From: Panulirus ornatus
Lineage: Eukaryota > Arthropoda > Malacostraca > Decapoda > Palinuridae
Length of the DNA stretch: 64,000 nt
NCBI RefSeq assembly: GCF_036320965.1
Contig: NC_092241.1
Span: 27,035,297-27,099,296 of the forward strand
Reading direction: 5' to 3'
Notes under the pieces: model-generated
Database searches by the model: none
The model's input: the letters and a program-made list of their open reading frames with translations, nothing else
What the model was told of the DNA's origin: nothing
Shown here: piece by piece, positions 39,771 to 52,744 of the stretch
Numbering within the stretch: position 1 is the stretch's first letter
Layout: every line of letters starts with the position of its first letter
Program-made: the position numbers and the translations under genes

Positions 39771-42700
39771 TTTGCCCCTCCTTATCTCCGTGAAAAGTTG
39801 CTATTTGAATTTCTTTACATTCATTTGTATCCTGTCTGCCACCACGAGCACCATCCCAGGTACACACTATACCCAAACCAGGATACGCTAAGCAAAGAAA
39901 AGTCCATGAAGACATGTGCGTTGCATCTAGTAATTACTAAATTACGATTATTGGTCGATTTTGCTGTATGTTACAAGACTGCATAACAAAATAGAAATAT
40001 ATGTATCGCATTTCTGTTTTTACAGCCAAGATAATACTTTCATTTGATAAAGTCCAGTGTCACATATCAACAGCACCTGATACAATAACCTGTGGTTATG
40101 GACCAACACCAACTACCTTCATAACACTCTCACCTGTTTGTATACGTTATGTAACCAACTCCGCACATGACTACGACCCCCTCATGTGGCGCTTATATTG
40201 AGAGTTAACAGTACACAGGTGATTATGCAGCGCAAAATCGATCCGATCTCCCGAAGAATTAGCATGGACATGCAGCATGTATACTTTCCTACAATTTTCC
40301 AATGACTATAATGCCCCATGAAATATGAAAGCAGCGAGCGTGAAGTGTAGTGGCAGTGTGTGGCACGGTACATCATCTTCTCTGTGGTCTGGTCAGTGAC
40401 ATATGAACGGCCAGGGAATGGTTTTGGTCGAGGATTGGCTGTTATGACACCCTCTTCTTTCCTCGAACAGAAGTCTGGTGGAATTCTCTTTTTTCTTTTG
40501 CCTTCCCCACTTCATATAACCTTTCGTTCTTCAAGAGCTAGGTGTACAGACACCTACGGAGCCCTAATCAGTCTTTACTTTCTTTTCCGTCACTCGAGAT
40601 GTCCTTGACTATAAAAAAAAGAAAATTGATTCCGCACCAAGACAACCGAGCACACGATCAAGCTTCCCATTACCGACAATACAAACGGACAAAGTTTATT
40701 TCAACGTGAGAGATCATCATCACTCGTTGACCACGAACAATATCTTCATCACTGCTCTTGGTCTGTTGACTCCACTAGCTTCCGTTAAACATAGCAAAAA
40801 CACATTACATTCGAGAAGGGAAAGAAGGAAATCTCCAGGGGTAATAATAGTAGACCTATGCTCAGTTGGTAAGTTAATGATTGTAAAAGGAAATGACCCC
40901 AGATTACATAATGTTCCTTCAACCACTCATTATCTTGTTGGTGGCAAGTGGTCTTCTCAACAGCGCCACGTTAACTGTCTCTCCTGGATCGTTCAGGTGA
41001 GAGGGTGGTTGATGTAGATAGCGATAACCTTACCCTTTGTGTGGAATAGGAGAATCACCTACCACATGGTGAACGATTACTACACCCACGATCCAGGAGA
41101 TGATAAGACGCTGACACAGTATGGGCGCAGAAGAGAATGGTGCACTGCTCACGTATGAAGGTATGCGACCAGATGTGACCAACGTGCGATATCGGCAGAA
41201 ATGCTCGTCACAACATGATTACGTCCCGCATACATTAAGAGAATGATAGATAAGTCAGAGTCAAAATGCACAAATAAAGATAGGGTAAGAGTAATTACAC
41301 AAGATATGTTCTTAATTTTTTTCTTTTTTTTTTATTTTTACACCACGTCAGTGGGAATTACTTAAGTACGATGTGTTGGTCTATAGGACTGCTGCACGTA
41401 TGTAATAGGAGAATGATTGTGAACCAGGTGTCATACACTGGTTATCAGATTCCTCCCGCCTACGTATTAGAGAACTGATAACTGTCTGTTTATTCATTAT
41501 GAAGCTTTCTGGGTTTTGGGGGAGTTTTACTCGTAGATACAAATGTTGACCAGGCGGTTATTTATTTCCTTCAGTACTTGAATATCTTAGGCACCAGAGC
41601 TAAAGAAGAACATTGCACCGTCATCAGCACCAATAAGATCAACAGTGGATGTATCTGTAACACCTTCAACTAACGTTACTAGCAGTCTCAGTAGCAGTAA
41701 CAGCGGTGGTTTCATGAACACCTGTTACTGAAACGATTCGAAATAAAAGTAACAGTAACATCTACCAAAATATATATATATATGAGAATTTTTTTTTCAA
41801 TTTCATTTTGTAACAATGCCTGGTTCATAAGATTAATATCAGTCTTCAGTGTACCCGTTACTACATCCATTTAATAACGGAGTATTTCACTTGACTTTGA
41901 ACGGTGTGGCAAAGTCAAACATCTCTACTAACCACTTGAACTTCCGCATCCCGGAACGCTGCCGACAGAGGTCACTGTAAACATATCGTTTTAAAATGTA
42001 CTATTATTATTCCAGAGGAAAAAATGTACGAGTGTTCGCCTCAGGTGGTGACCCGGGACTTGACCACCTTCTACCTTTGCCCGGAAAAACGTTTGGCCTT
42101 CGTAAATAATGCAAAGTAGGAATTAGAGCAACGGGTTACAGGGCTATATAGGCGCAATATAGCTGTGGTGCATCACTGGTGAATGTATTCTGTTTTTAAG
42201 TCAAACCGAATCACTTCCTTGATTCCAGGAGAATTAAGTACTCATAAAAGAATGCAATTATCCTATATCTGCTGAGCGTCACGTCGGTACTCAAGCCGGA
42301 CGCTAAGGTAACCCATGTTGGCTAAAGATTTGGATACAGATGAATTCTAGATTAATTTTCTTTCTCATGTCTTTTTACCTGCTTACCCAGCACTCCTCTG
42401 GCCTGAGTCTATGATTAGCGGGTTTTCTTGCTTTGCAGCGCTGGTGAATATTTATGCTTCGAGCTCGGGCAACATTTTGTCGCAATTTTTTCCTGCAATC
42501 GTGTAGAAGCCTAGTGATTAGGTTACCATAAATGAGGTTGTCTTAGATCCGAGATCACTCTAACAGAATGGGATAATGGTACTTAATACTCTCTCGTGAT
42601 GAGGAAATATTAGCTTCTCACCTTTCATAACCGGAGATCTCTAACACAACCGATGACTGACACGGAGTGTGCATGTGAGGATGGGAGGCGCCAGTGGTTG

Positions 42701-42789
42701 CAGCAAGACCGTGTGATAAATAAGGCAGGTGAAAATGAGGAACAGAAAAACAAAAACAGGTGATAAGAAACTATAGTCATAGAAGCGGA
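39771..42789. other. Unannotated region, no gene recognised
   Basis: Contains a short foldback of about 13 bp (tctcctggatcgt near 40981 against its complement near 41088) and a possible orphan terminal exon at 41591-41731, discussed as a finding. No gene can be supported. Confidence 0.5.
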
Positions 42790-42900
42790 CATCAAAAGTG
42801 GAAGAGAAAAGGGTCAAAAGTTTCAAGTATCCGGGAATGACGGGAAATAAAAGTGTAAAGATGATTGTGGAAGTCAGAAGGAGAATGTCATTGATAACCC
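42790..42900 (+). mobile_element. Possible LINE C-terminal fragment
   Basis: The frame reads EKRVKSFKYPGMTGNKSVKM then VRRRM, similar to the VxxFKYLG motif downstream of the reverse-transcriptase core in RTE/R-type LINEs. It is short, with stops just upstream. Confidence 0.4.
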
Positions 42901-44010
42901 TCACCCTCACTTGTACAAACAACATCCATGTGAGTGTGGATGGTCAGAGGCCGATGTACTGAAATTACCATTACTACACACTGGCCTCATGACGACACAC
43001 TTGCTCTGGTCCTGTACGTAGGTTTGATACATGTTTCTGTTTTGCTCCACTGACCAATGATCGATTTCCTAGCAAAACCATAGTTATCCACTGAATTATG
43101 TTTGCAAGTCTTATTAACCTCCATTATGATAAATAACAAGTTATGTACTCATTCCATATCTTCCAGCTATTCTTAATGCAGCAAGGAAAGAGACGCTGCT
43201 TAACAAAGGAAAACTGGCCAGTTTCTGGAATAATTTAGTTTGTTACTCCCCGACTTTCTCATCCTAACCGTAAGATAGACAGTAGAAAACGAGTTCTCGA
43301 ATCTCATACGTCTTAGTCGATAGCCAATGTTGTAAATACAGTTGCCGCAAAATTCCATTACGATATTCCTTTTTTTTGGGGGGTGACTTTTGTGATATTT
43401 CATTCCATAAGTGAAGACAAGAGAAGCAGTGGATTAGAAACTGGTTTGTCACTGTCTTAAATGTCACAACGGTCACGTCGGGTGCCACACGCTCACTGAG
43501 TGTAATCAAGTAATCGAATCTCTATACGGTTTCTCCAGGTTGCTGATGTTATCTGGGCTGACCAATGTCAAAACGATCTCATGAACGTATTAGTTCACTG
43601 TCTGGATGACTGAGGCTTTGCTGTGAGGTGACTTATGCTCCTGGTTCCATGGAGACGTAGAGTAGAAATCGCTTAACGACACGGGATGTTCTTTCCTCAC
43701 ATATCGATATGGAGTTTGCTCACTAAACAGAGTATCATATACAACCAACACTCAATATACGATTATATCAAAATACCTTTGCGACTTTATATTCAAAGCA
43801 TATATTCAAAAAATCAATTGGAATGATAGTTATAACAGATTAGTAAACAAACATACAGTTCTCATTTAGAAATCAACATCAAATTCATTATCATTCAAGG
43901 GCGTTAAATGCTTCGCTCAAACCTAGATTTATCAGTCCCATCAGGTTCACATTACCCAGTCCTCGGAAATTTGACCGAACTTATCGTCACAACGCGGTGG
44001 TATGTGAACA
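42901..44010. other. Unannotated region, no gene recognised
   Basis: No supported features. Confidence 0.5.
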
Positions 44011-44013
44011 CAG

Positions 44014-44230
44014 AGCGCATATGAACGTACACTTTCACAGAACACACAGTGCCATCCAACAGCAAGGATTCGAACCTCGTACTATTTTGCGTGGTCGGTG
44101 AGTACACTGAACTATTATGGGCGGTATAGCAGAATTGTCAATGCACCCAACTACCATGCAAATGGTACGGGGTTCGAATCCTTGCTGTTGGGCATTATGT
44201 GTTCTATAAAAGTGTGTGTTCATATGTGCT
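44014..44230. repeat. Head-to-head inverted pair of tRNA-derived SINE-like sequences
   Basis: Arms 44014-44086 and 44161-44230 are diverged reverse complements, both containing ggattcgaac or its complement (B box) and a shared non-tRNA 3' body ending near catatg. The right copy begins with an A-box-like tatagcagaattgtc at 44124. The central heads differ, indicating two separate insertions. Confidence 0.75.
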
Positions 44231-44340
44231 ATTGGGTTAGGCGAGTCTGACGGAATATGACCGGTCTAGATCCCTTAACTCATGGATGTGAGACGAAGGT
44301 TTTTCGATTACTAATAATCGATTTGTCAATTTCCCTATCA

Positions 44341-44439
44341 TAGGTTACATAGCCAAGTGATCAACGTATCCAGCTACCAAGCAAATGGCACGAGGCGCGA
44401 ATCCTTGTTGTTGAAGGGCGTGTTTATATGCACTGTATT

Positions 44440-44440
<1 letters not shown>
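44341..44440 (+). repeat. Third, more decayed SINE copy of the same family
   Basis: Contains catagccaagtgatcaacg (A-box side), then gaggcgcgaatccttgttgttg (B-box side, altered), aligning with the right arm at 44120-44230. It runs into a (GT)n tract. Confidence 0.65.

Positions 44441-44486
<46 letters not shown>
44441..44486 (+). repeat. (GT)n microsatellite
   Basis: 46-bp run following the SINE tail. Confidence 0.97.
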
Positions 44487-44488
<2 letters not shown>

Positions 44489-46137
44489 TTTTTTCCCCCT
44501 ACGAGTTCCAGGGACATGCTGAGGTTAGCACACCTTAGCGCCGGTCTCCCGCAGCTCAGTCAGTAACTGATGTGATGGACAAGAGTTAAGTGTTCTTATG
44601 GCGCTAAACAGAGCAAATCACAAGGATTTCGTAACCAGAGCTCTTCACACACACTTGAGAACTTCCTTATACTCTCCCTCCACACACACTTGTCAACATG
44701 ACTAGACCGCTTCCCACATACTTGCCAGCAACTACTACACCTCTCTCAGCTCACTGGCCAGCCTCCCAGGACACAAACACAGGTCTGACTCGCCACGTCT
44801 CTCACCACACACTGGTCAAGCTCACCTTAAATCTCCTCTCACACATATGTACTGTCACTCGCCATATCTTTACTAGAGAAACTTTAGACCTGGATATGTA
44901 TTCATTGTTACGACCACCCCACATTATACATCTTCTTTTGAAACTGAATGACAGACTTTGGATTTTCATAGAGATTATTGAATAAAGTTCACGCATGATA
45001 TGATATAGTCTCTCTCAGCAATTGTCATACCATTTCTCTCTATATCTGTGGGTATAAATGAGGGACGAACAGGTTCTTGAGACGCATCTGAGGCAGGGAT
45101 AAAGTATACTATGGGGAAGCTGAGGGGCTAGAAGGGAGGACATACAAGGAAAAAGAGGCTTTTATCGACTCCATGTACTTACCAGCGGCTCATTCAGCCA
45201 AGTATGTTTCTGGATACAAGTATTGCTCTAAGCCTGAGGGATATATGTGAGTGAAACAGTTTTAATGTTATCACTTGTCAATCCTTTTTAATGCTTTAGC
45301 TTTTAGTTTAGTGTTGTCGACACCAGGATGGGTTGCAGCAAAGCAGAAACACTAATTCTCTACCTTTGTTCATTCCATGATTAAAGTCAGGAGCGAGAAA
45401 ATGATTGCACATGATGCTGAGTAACATGCACTGACAAGATTCTTCAACACCATCATATTCTATTTCTCTTTCCTTCCTCATGAAGATCTTAATAAGATCT
45501 CAGGAAGAAAATGAGATTGCTTTGATTATATATACTAAAGTTGATTTCAATGTACTCCTGACTTATTGCTTTGATTATATAATCTAAAGTTAATTTCAAC
45601 GTACTCCTGACTTATACTATGAAGAAACTTTCGTCACTTTTCTTATGTGCATTGTTGCCTCGTCCCTGAGCATGGCATAGTCTGCAACCCTCTTCCCGTC
45701 CTTCACTTTCTACCTCGAACTGCCTTACTACCAATTCCCGCATCTCGCTCTTTCCACTTTCATCTCCTCCTACAATACCCTTCCATTACCCTTCCCCACA
45801 GTCCATGTTCTCTTGCTCTCCAGTCCATAAATCCTTTCCAGTACTCTAATACCATTCCTTCCAGCCTTATTTCTTCCCTAAAGTTTTCTTTAGTCCCCCC
45901 CTCCATCTTGTCTTTCGTCTTTTCTCCTTTCATCATTTCTTCAACTGTAATGTCCACCGGTATCTCCCTAGAGTTCTTCCCTCACCTGCCCCAGGTTCGG
46001 GTGTGGGGTGAGTTCATATGTGAACTGACTTCTGGCATCTTTCTTGTGGGAGGTTGTTTGTGATAACCAAGAGTAGCGCCACTGACCAAGACGACCATGA
46101 AATATGCAAATCACTTCGGTACTTAATAAGAAGTGAC

Positions 46138-46139
<2 letters not shown>
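44487..46139. other. Unannotated region, no gene recognised
   Basis: 45640-46000 is CT-rich with an open 138-codon frame lacking recognisable motifs. A 49-bp duplication at 45516 is listed separately. Confidence 0.5.
45516..45613 (+). repeat. 49-bp tandem duplication
   Basis: attgctttgattatata starts at 45516 and 45565; both units end with gtactcctgactta and differ at few positions. Confidence 0.85.

Positions 46140-46209
<70 letters not shown>
46140..46209 (+). repeat. (GT)n microsatellite
   Basis: 70-bp pure run. Confidence 0.98.
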
Positions 46210-46211
<2 letters not shown>

Positions 46212-47448
46212 CACGTACATACTGTGCATATAGTACAGACTATACGGACTGTATGAATGTTTCACATAGACATTACATACTGAAAACAGTTTAAATAGAG
46301 ATTGCTCACGGAAGACGACCTTCTATAATTCATAAGATAAATCGGTTCACATCTGTGCCACGGTTGCGGTATTCAACACTGTATCGATCCTCATGCAAGC
46401 ACCCTTAGCTCTTTGAGTGACCATGTATTATTAGTCTGAGTGGCTCACGGTAACAACGTGATGAACATATCTACAAACAACTGTTGCTTATTAGACACCT
46501 TTAACACCATGTTTCATAATGGTTCTCGGCAGCCTAACGTAAAGATAGCTATAAGGCCTTTATCTCTACCGTTATCACATCAAATGCATGAACACAAAGA
46601 AGAAATTACATCAAAGTGGATTACTGGCAAACATTTTATATCACTGCTTCTGGTATAGTCAAGGTATATCTTTGAGGCGAACGTGCAGAATCAGATTAAC
46701 AGAATAAAGATATAATCTAATCCAATGATAAGATATCTGTTGTGAATACTGTCACTCTAAAGTTCAAAACGACAAATGCATTTGTCTTGCGCGTCATCGG
46801 ATGAATCATAGTACAATACTTTGGAACAACAAACACGTTTACTGCAGTGCTAAAGATATCTATAAAACTGCAGTAGAGATAACGCATACATAGTCCTCAT
46901 GATATGTCTATGAATTCCCAGTAGGGGTGAAGGGTTCTATGTTTTGGCCGGTGGACTGTTAGTAAATCGATCATTTCATCGACATCAGAGTGGTTCTAAG
47001 AGCTATACATGGCACAGGTACTGGTATCAGATTTCAGTCTACAAGTGACCGCATTATCTCACTCTTATTGAACAATGATCACAGTATCTGTGAAATCTGC
47101 GTTTACTGCTTCTTAATTTGCAGCCAGCCATGATTAAAACGTACGTGAATTTCTTGTAAATAATATTACGGGAAACGATAGACTGGTAGTGTACTACTCG
47201 GAAATAAACGTGAAGTGTATGCAAATACGATGGTTGAGGACAGAAACGAACGATCATAGATTTTATCACAGGTATGGCCCGTCCTGACCTATTGGGTGGG
47301 AGGCGACAATGGGTCAGCCGCTAACCCGACCTTACTATGCTGTATCTTCCCTTGTGGCCATCTTCAGTGAGGGCGAGAAAGTACCTCTCACCAGTCCACA
47401 TGTATAGTTTACCTTGCTCTTTCATACCGTTGATTTTGAAAATTTAAT
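46210..47448. other. Unannotated region, no gene recognised
   Basis: No supported features. Confidence 0.5.
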
Positions 47449-47730
47449 GCTATACAATTTCATGAAAATGGACTCAATACAATTTCATGAAAATGGACTC
47501 AATACAATTTCATGAAAATGGACTCAATACAATTTCATGAAAATGGACTCAATACAATTTCATGAAAATGGACTCAATACAATTTCATGAAAATGGACTC
47601 AATACAATTTCATGAAAATGGACTCAATACAATTTCATGAAAATGGACTCAATACAATTTCATGAAAATGGACTCAATACAATTTCATGAAAATGGACTC
47701 AATACAATTTCATGAAAATGGACGCTATAC
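47449..47730 (+). repeat. 25-bp satellite array, about 11 near-identical units
   Basis: gactcaatac begins at 47471 and every 25 bp to 47696, and ends with the variant gacgctatac at 47721. Internal units are identical, which implies recent expansion or homogenisation. Each unit contains the perfect palindrome TTTCATGAAA. The same gctatac word borders both ends. Confidence 0.97.
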
Positions 47731-48260
<530 letters not shown>

Positions 48261-48314
48261 AAGTCTAAATTATATATCTGGCATATTGTCGAAACAATGG
48301 ACGAATAAACAAGA

Positions 48315-48720
48315 GTTATGATTCATATGTCGGCACGTGCGAGTCTGGTCTGCACTGTCAGTATCAGCAGCCAGCACGCCACGGCTCCTCTGCTCCATCC
48401 TATACCGGTACAAGTTCACGATGTTTTCTTTGATCCACTCTATACTAACACAGACCCCACTATGCTCCACCAGCCAGAGACTGACATCCCAGACAACTAG
48501 CGCATGTTCAACCCCTCCTGTTCCACCCATCAATGTGACAAGCTCGCGTTGTTCTAGCAGCTATATGCCATCACTGCAAACACTCTGCTCCTTTCGTCTC
48601 CCGTGCTCCACTAAACACACAGACCTACCATGATCCACAAGCTACAGCGATTGTCGTTCCAGACAACCAACACGTTCCACCTCCCTTGCTCCAACACACA
48701 CTAACACAAGTTTAACAGAT
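48315..48720 (+). repeat. Degenerate TGCTCCA-rich repeat region
   Basis: Diverged units recurring every 50-80 bp contain ctgctccatcc, tatgctccaccag, cctgttccaccc, cgtgctccacta and cttgctccaac, followed by ccagacaac words. Probably an old minisatellite. Confidence 0.5.
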
Positions 48721-48876
48721 CTCATTTTGTAAGTTATCTATCCTTATTTGGTATCATTATCTAATCCTTATAACAAGTTTCTTTATGTTTTGCATTGTTT
48801 GGCAAGAAAGTCAAACAAATGAATTATAGTGAAATTAGCGATTGAAGGGATTTTACTTATTTCAAAAATCTAACAC

Positions 48877-48879
<3 letters not shown>

Positions 48880-48958
<79 letters not shown>
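48880..48958 (+). repeat. (TA)n microsatellite
   Basis: 79-bp run bordering the hairpin-containing repeat. Confidence 0.98.
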
Positions 48959-48960
<2 letters not shown>

Positions 48961-49147
48961 CTCCTATAAGTCCACGAGGAAAATGAAATATGATAAGTTC
49001 CCAAGTGCACTTTTGTGTAATAATCACATCATCAGGGGAGACACAAGAGAGAAATATAACATCACTTGATATACATCGAAGAGACGAAAATAGGACGCCA
49101 TTTGGTAAACATGTGATTGTCCAAGACAATCGCATGTTTACCAAATG
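48959..49147 (-). mobile_element. Interspersed repeat ending in a 23-bp hairpin
   Basis: Starts at the (TA)n tract and ends with arms 49099-49121 and 49125-49147 (one G-U pair, loop caa). I recall a similar sequence (gtgtctcccctgatgatgtg on the minus strand) as a frequent decapod repeat, but this is from memory and unverified. Orientation is uncertain. Confidence 0.6.
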
Positions 49148-52100
49148 AATGTAACATTACGTACTAAACCACTTAGGGAGCGCCAGCCCTGATCATCCCC
49201 GAGTTGGCTGTCGATCTTTGGTGTGTTGCTCATCATTAAGAGACTCAACACTCATTCGTATGATCAGAAGAATTGGAAAAGTCCATAAGAATGTTAGAAG
49301 TTAGAGCATATGATTTCCTCTCTGAAAGTTCTATCACTGGTTCCATCAAATGCCTTTTTTTTCAGTATTCAATAACTTGAACGTTAATGATAGCCTATGA
49401 GTTATTGTTAATCCCAAGAGCTATCATATGTTTTAGGACAACAGAGAGAGGGAGGGGTACGGATACAGCTGTGACCACTAGCTGAGCAACAAATGCATCT
49501 GGTGGTAGAATGAGCCTGGCTTATAATCGTTGTCTGTCTTAGTTCCACTGTCGCACACCTTTGATTCCGTGTTGCACACCTTTGATATCTAGGGAAATCA
49601 TTGAATGATCTTGGCCTCTGTATTGAAGTGATTCAGAGAATAACACTTTTTTCCATTTATTTTCCGTAAGTCATTACCATAAACTTTAGTAACTACGTTA
49701 TCAATTGTCTACTCTTTTCATATGTATCAAGACACGTCTTTGGAAGTATATGGAGCAAATTACTTAAAAAAAAAGAAGGGTAGAGGAGAGGAAGGATGAG
49801 AGAAGTGATTCAGAGTTTCACTTGTCAATTTCCTAGGAATCTACCAGGGTTTTATGTAAATGATTCCCATTGTGACACGAGTGTGTTTGTGTGGTATGAG
49901 AGAACTCAGGAAAGGGAGAGGAGAAACAAGGCAGCGAAGAAATTATCAGAAAAACCTTTTGGTGTAAAATATTTGTAATCATAATCCTGTTTTCATGAAC
50001 TGTTGTATAGATACTGCAGCTAAACAAACTATAAGATTAAATGGAAATTTAGGGAAAGAGAGATAATTATATATAGACTGTGATCTCTTTTCAATTTCCA
50101 TCGGTCGATGACCTCTACTTAAATATATTGAAGTCTTTCTCTTTTATCTCTCTGTTGTTGTATTATTTCTTGGTGCAAAGGTGTAGAGTCGGCGTGATCT
50201 GAGAGCCACGCTAATAATGGCATGGGAATAAGAATCAAATCACATTTCTTTTCATTGAGTTCGTTAGAAAGTTCTTTTCTCACTGATCTTTTGTTCGTTT
50301 ATATTTCAAGTTACAACTGTTTAGCTTCAGAGAAACTCATGTGCCTCTGTTGCCTTTCTGCATTGTTCTGCACGTACAACTGTACATTCTTCAATATATG
50401 TCGCAATGAGAATTACAAACGTGTAATTTCATACCATAATATTGAAATGAGTTAAGACCTTCACTGAAATGTTTTTACTTTTATATATATGTCCGCTAGA
50501 AAACAATGGCCTCATAAAATTCCTTATAATCTCTTTTGAACCCATCTGGTGACAGTGAAACACTTAGTAATAGTTTCTAGGTGCTTATAACCACATGCAA
50601 AAGGTATAATCTATAAGGTGAAATATCTTTCAGTGCATGATGAATCCCGGTCAACAGATGATGCCGTATCCTGTGGCAATGTTGATCCTACTTAACTACA
50701 CTTACGAGTACCATTTGGCCGGATGACAAGTTAAGCTGCGGATATCGCCCTTGTTTTGTTTGTCGACGGTAGTGACCCCCAGCATTATATCAAAAGAGTT
50801 TCCTCTTCAACTCATATTATTCTAAGTCCCTTGACACTTGGGCTTCTAAAGTAAGCTTAATTTCCTTTCAAGGAAATGTGAATAGATTTGCTTTTCTTTC
50901 TCTACATACCTTATGCAAAGCACTTAAGTTTCCCATGTATCAAAAATATGATAGAGCGTTCAGTAAGTGCTATAAATCAGTCATGATAATGAAGTGATGA
51001 GATATCCTGGATTTTCGCCTCTTTTCTGAACAACTATTGTATGGCAGTCAATTTCCAGTGTGAGGTGTTCTTCATATGTGTGATATTGAGGGAACTAATT
51101 TCTTGGCATCAATTCACATCAGCACTTGATGAATGACGCACGACTCGCACTACATCGTTAACCGTGGACTAACTTGTCAGTCACGGACCCTGGTCGCTAC
51201 GTCGTCTAGTTCTGTTGAGAAAGCTTGGCGTGCCTTCGTGACTCGTCCAGCCGATACTCCGCTCCAAACAAAGACCCAAGTCATGGATAACGACATGGAT
51301 ATGCTCACTTCTTTTTCCTTCCTCACAGGCAGTGGTAAAAAGAGTGCAGGCTTACCTAAAGCGTAACCAGATGGGTAATGCAATATCATACAATAAAAGT
51401 TTTTTTGTACAGAAAGTCACCTGTACAAGCCTGTACAACGTTTTCTTGTTAAATGTACTTACGTTTGATTCTGATTACGAGAAGGCTTGTGGCATGCTCT
51501 GTTTTACGTTGTAGTAATATATGGTGTACAGAATCCCAGGTAGTCAGAGGTTAGTTAATTCGATCTTTTGATATGGAAACTTTAATGTCATTGATGGAAC
51601 ATGTCAAGACTACCAGGAATTCCCATCATTGTAAAGATATTATGCCTGAATATCATCCTTTTGTGTATCACAACATGGGATTAATAGCGGTAATGTTTCA
51701 CATGAAGTTCAAATTGGCTTTCATTAGAAAAATCCAAAGACGAGTACCTTTCACTGTTTCCTTACTACTCATATTCTGTACCAGAAGTATCCCTCCCTAT
51801 GCTATGTAATCTATATTATGAAAATACGATTCTCTGTCTGTCTTTCTCTGTCCGCAGATATGTCAAGGAAGTTGCCAAACGCACGATGACTAACCCCCAT
51901 ACACAGTAGCAAATAATTTCTCGATTTCATCGGCATTACAGACATTCCTGGTGGCCGAGTTAATGCTTTTTGAGAAAGATATTAAGGTCTTGTCTCCTGT
52001 CTGTCGCTCTGCAGACGTACCGAGAACGATGTCAGAAGCACGATAATTAATCCCTATACAAAGATGCCAGTACTTTATGCAGTTCTTCGACAGGATGGAC

Positions 52101-52395
52101 ACTGCTGGCTGCTGGTGCTTCTGGTTAGTTCAGTCGATGTGGGGTTATATACTTCAGTGATTCGAACTGGGCTTAAAAGTAGCCAAAGCCAGGACTTCTT
52201 TTAAGGTTCAAGAGTATAATCCTTTTGTGGCCATAGATTTCCAGTTTTTCTCATATGATGAATCGGTTCTTTGAATCTTTTCTTTTTGTCACCGTGTCTC
52301 TTTCCGTTTGGCCCTCGCAAACTATTACCTGTATACAGTTTATCATTCCGATACTTATTCGTTCAAAATTCTTTCATTGAATTGCATCATTTTCT

Positions 52396-52397
<2 letters not shown>
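49148..52397. other. Unannotated region, no gene recognised
   Basis: Contains a possible exon with a strong acceptor at 51330 (see findings) and two diverged copies of a ctgtctgtc/gcagatatgtc-like segment at 51835-51940 and 51998-52100. No gene can be supported. Confidence 0.45.

Positions 52398-52464
<67 letters not shown>
52398..52464 (+). repeat. (CT)n microsatellite
   Basis: 67-bp run. Confidence 0.98.
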
Positions 52465-52466
<2 letters not shown>

Positions 52467-52658
52467 ATATGCAGTATTCAAGTCATTATTCATTCTCTCT
52501 TTTCATTTTTCTGATTCATTTATCTTATCACCTGCAAAGTCTCCTCCTGCGACCTCTTATATCTCCTTCTTTCCTCTCTCTGACATCATCACTACTAACG
52601 GAATAGAAGTTATGACCACTGTCATCGAACATAGTTTTTTGCAACTACTCTGAATTTC

Positions 52659-52660
<2 letters not shown>

Positions 52661-52743
<83 letters not shown>
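52661..52743 (+). repeat. (GA)n microsatellite
   Basis: 83-bp run, 196 bp after the (CT)n tract, so the two could pair as an inverted repeat. Confidence 0.98.

Positions 52744-52744
<1 letters not shown>

Noticed and set aside
44117..44195. Functional tRNA gene
   Set aside because: tRNA-like head and B box only; stems do not pair properly and related decayed copies lie next to it.
45647..46063. 138-codon plus-strand open frame
   Set aside because: Pyrimidine-rich low-complexity sequence; Ser/Pro/Phe/Leu composition follows from CT content.
47449..47730. CRISPR-like array
   Set aside because: Units are contiguous 25-bp copies with no unique spacers, in a eukaryotic context; it is a satellite.
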